Positions 6,353-7,549 of a DNA stretch of 7,549 nucleotides are shown piece after piece (within the stretch, counting starts at the first letter, position 1; the number at the start of each line of letters is the position of its first letter). Location: contig CAINWE010000233.1 in assembly GCA_903854365.1 (NCBI GenBank), positions 1 to 7,549 of the forward strand. Direction: 5' to 3'. Source of the DNA: Oligoflexia bacterium (GTDB lineage: Bacteria; Bdellovibrionota; UBA1018). The notes beneath the pieces were generated by a model. That model saw nothing but the letters and a program-made list of their open reading frames with translations. It did not search any database and was not told where the DNA came from. Position numbers and translations under genes: made by a program.

Positions 6353-6364
6353 GATCTTGAGACT

Positions 6365-7549
6365 ATGAGAAGATTCTACCTTCCAATTCGATCCAGAATC
6401 ATTCTCCTGATCACTGGGTCACTGATTCTGAGCCTCGGTTCTTACCTTTACATGGGCTCTAAGCTAGTCATCCAAGATAAGACTTCCTATATTTACGACT
6501 ACAGCTTCTCACAAGTCAGGATGGCATCTCTCGCAATTCAACAGGAAATTGAAAAATTCCAGGACTTCAAAAAACGAGTTCAAAACCAAGAAATTCAAGA
6601 AATCACAAAGGCCTTTCAGGCAGAAAAAAACTACCTTCACGCCACTTATTTGGTCACTTTTAACGACGTCATAGCCCCTACGGAAAAGCGGCAACTCATC
6701 CCTGAATCCGCAGAGGGCATCGAACTCACTCGTCAGCCGCTGCCCTGGACACTGGAGCAACTCAGCACAGGAACCGACCTACTCGAGATTCGCCCGAAAG
6801 ACCAAATCATGACACTCGCTGCGCACCTCTCCCCCAAACGACTCGCAGTGATGCAAATCCACATCAGTAGACCGCTTTTTGAAGGAACTGCGAAAGACTT
6901 CCAAATATTAGTCATCGACGAGACAGGTCACCTAATCACTGCAAAAGATCCCTCGCTCACCGCTGACCTCCTACCACTACCGCAGCAGGTCTTGGATTCC
7001 TTGTCTAAAAGCGAATTCGAGACCGGTGTTAGGGAGATCGAAATCAACCACCGCTCCTACTTGATGGGATATGACCAAGTCTTCTCGAATCACGCCTACA
7101 TCCTGAGTCTGGTTCCCTCAGACCTCGCTATGAAAGCAGCTAATTCGCTTGCGAAAAAGTCGATCGGCCTTGGAGTCAGCGTCCTACTGCTGGCGATTGG
7201 CGCAACCTTGCTACTCATCAGAAGCCTCATTCTTCGAGTCAAAGAGCTCGTCTCCGCGACCAAACTCGTGGCAGCAGGCGACTTTTCAAGCCAAATCGAT
7301 GTCAAACACGGAACACGTGATGAACTATCCTCACTCGCCGAATCGTTCAATACCATGGGCGATGAGATTCAAAAATTACTCAAAGCAACGGCAATGACAG
7401 CCCGCATGGAAAAAGAACTTGAAACTGCCCAAATGGTACAAAACCGCTTTTTCCCACCAAAAGTTCTCAAAACCCCTAATCTTCAACTCAATGGCACTTC
7501 AATGACGGCATCCGAGTGTGGTGGAGACTGGTGGCATTATGCCCAGGTC
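6365..7549 (+). CDS. Membrane sensor with HAMP and SpoIIE-type PP2C phosphatase (partial, cut by window end)
   Basis: The first 395 codons of an open frame that runs off the right edge. TM1 is at about 12-30 (IILLITGSLILSLGSYLYM), followed by a periplasmic sensing region of about 235 residues with Cache-like strand pattern (for example FQILVIDETGHLITA at 179-193), and TM2 at about 267-288. A HAMP domain covers about 289-341 (ELVSATKLVAAGDFSSQI, then RDELSSLAESFNTMGDEI). The linker ELETAQMVQNRFFPP (351-365) and SECGGDWW (383-390) mark the start of a SpoIIE/RsbU-type Ser/Thr phosphatase domain; the GGD aspartate is the expected first metal ligand. Such proteins dephosphorylate anti-sigma-factor antagonists in partner-switching control. 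The catalytic remainder lies outside the window, so activity cannot be judged. The ATG at 6365 is needed to keep TM1; only a weak GAG precedes it. Divergent from the FecR-like gene with 65 nt between. Confidence 0.88.
   Translation, partial: MRRFYLPIRSRIILLITGSLILSLGSYLYMGSKLVIQDKTSYIYDYSFSQVRMASLAIQQEIEKFQDFKKRVQNQEIQEITKAFQAEKNYLHATYLVTFNDVIAPTEKRQLIPESAEGIELTRQPLPWTLEQLSTGTDLLEIRPKDQIMTLAAHLSPKRLAVMQIHISRPLFEGTAKDFQILVIDETGHLITAKDPSLTADLLPLPQQVLDSLSKSEFETGVREIEINHRSYLMGYDQVFSNHAYILSLVPSDLAMKAANSLAKKSIGLGVSVLLLAIGATLLLIRSLILRVKELVSATKLVAAGDFSSQIDVKHGTRDELSSLAESFNTMGDEIQKLLKATAMTARMEKELETAQMVQNRFFPPKVLKTPNLQLNGTSMTASECGGDWWHYAQV

Noticed and set aside
6351..6358. AAGATCTT perfect palindrome as a repressor operator
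   Set aside because: Eight bases is too short and too common to support an operator call without a second copy.

Overview
The window looks like a chromosomal stretch from a Gram-negative bacterium. It encodes a probable lipoprotein, a signal-peptide-bearing outer-membrane barrel and an OmpA-domain stator protein, and its base composition looks close to balanced by eye. The mix of a PEGA/TPR lipoprotein, an extra MotA/MotB pair, and a FecR-type protein divergent from a HAMP-SpoIIE phosphatase recalls the Bdellovibrionota or other former delta-proteobacteria. That placement is an inference of low confidence; nothing here is taxonomically diagnostic.

From about 196 to 5264 there is one tightly packed plus-strand set of five genes: a PEGA-TPR lipoprotein, a 649-residue inner-membrane protein, a small outer-membrane beta-barrel, MotA and MotB. 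The junctions are 0 nt, a 20-nt overlap, an 8-nt gap and a 4-nt ATGA overlap, so the five are very probably one translationally coupled operon. The 649-residue protein is the main discovery. Its periplasmic part resembles the last ring-building domain of FliF. It is followed by a membrane span, a linker, the FliF C-terminal tail motif (NPEKMSDLIRQW) and then, without a break, a FliG-like array of helical repeats. It reads as a natural FliF-FliG fusion, that is, an MS-ring/C-ring rotor in one polypeptide.

Next to it is a stator pair whose key residues are intact: the MotB ion-binding Asp39, the MotA TM3 and TM4 prolines, and the peptidoglycan-binding OmpA motif. No hook, rod, filament, export or chemotaxis gene is present. 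The outer-membrane barrel and the lipoprotein are instead encoded within the same operon. The simplest reading is a compact rotor-stator machine spanning the envelope: the fusion as rotor, MotAB as ion-driven stator, and the barrel plus lipoprotein as an outer-membrane partner or load. Its output (surface motility, envelope work, transport) cannot be read from the sequence.

From 5283 to the right edge lies a divergent pair. On the minus strand is a membrane-anchored FecR-like protein with a long charged tail, convergent with motB. On the plus strand is a membrane sensor with a periplasmic domain, HAMP and the start of a SpoIIE/PP2C phosphatase, cut by the window end. The 65-nt space between them and the region ahead of the first operon share a bipartite element, CTCAAG-N13/14-TACCGA, that resembles a sigma-28 (FliA) flagellar promoter. 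This suggests that the motor operon and the signalling pair may be controlled together.
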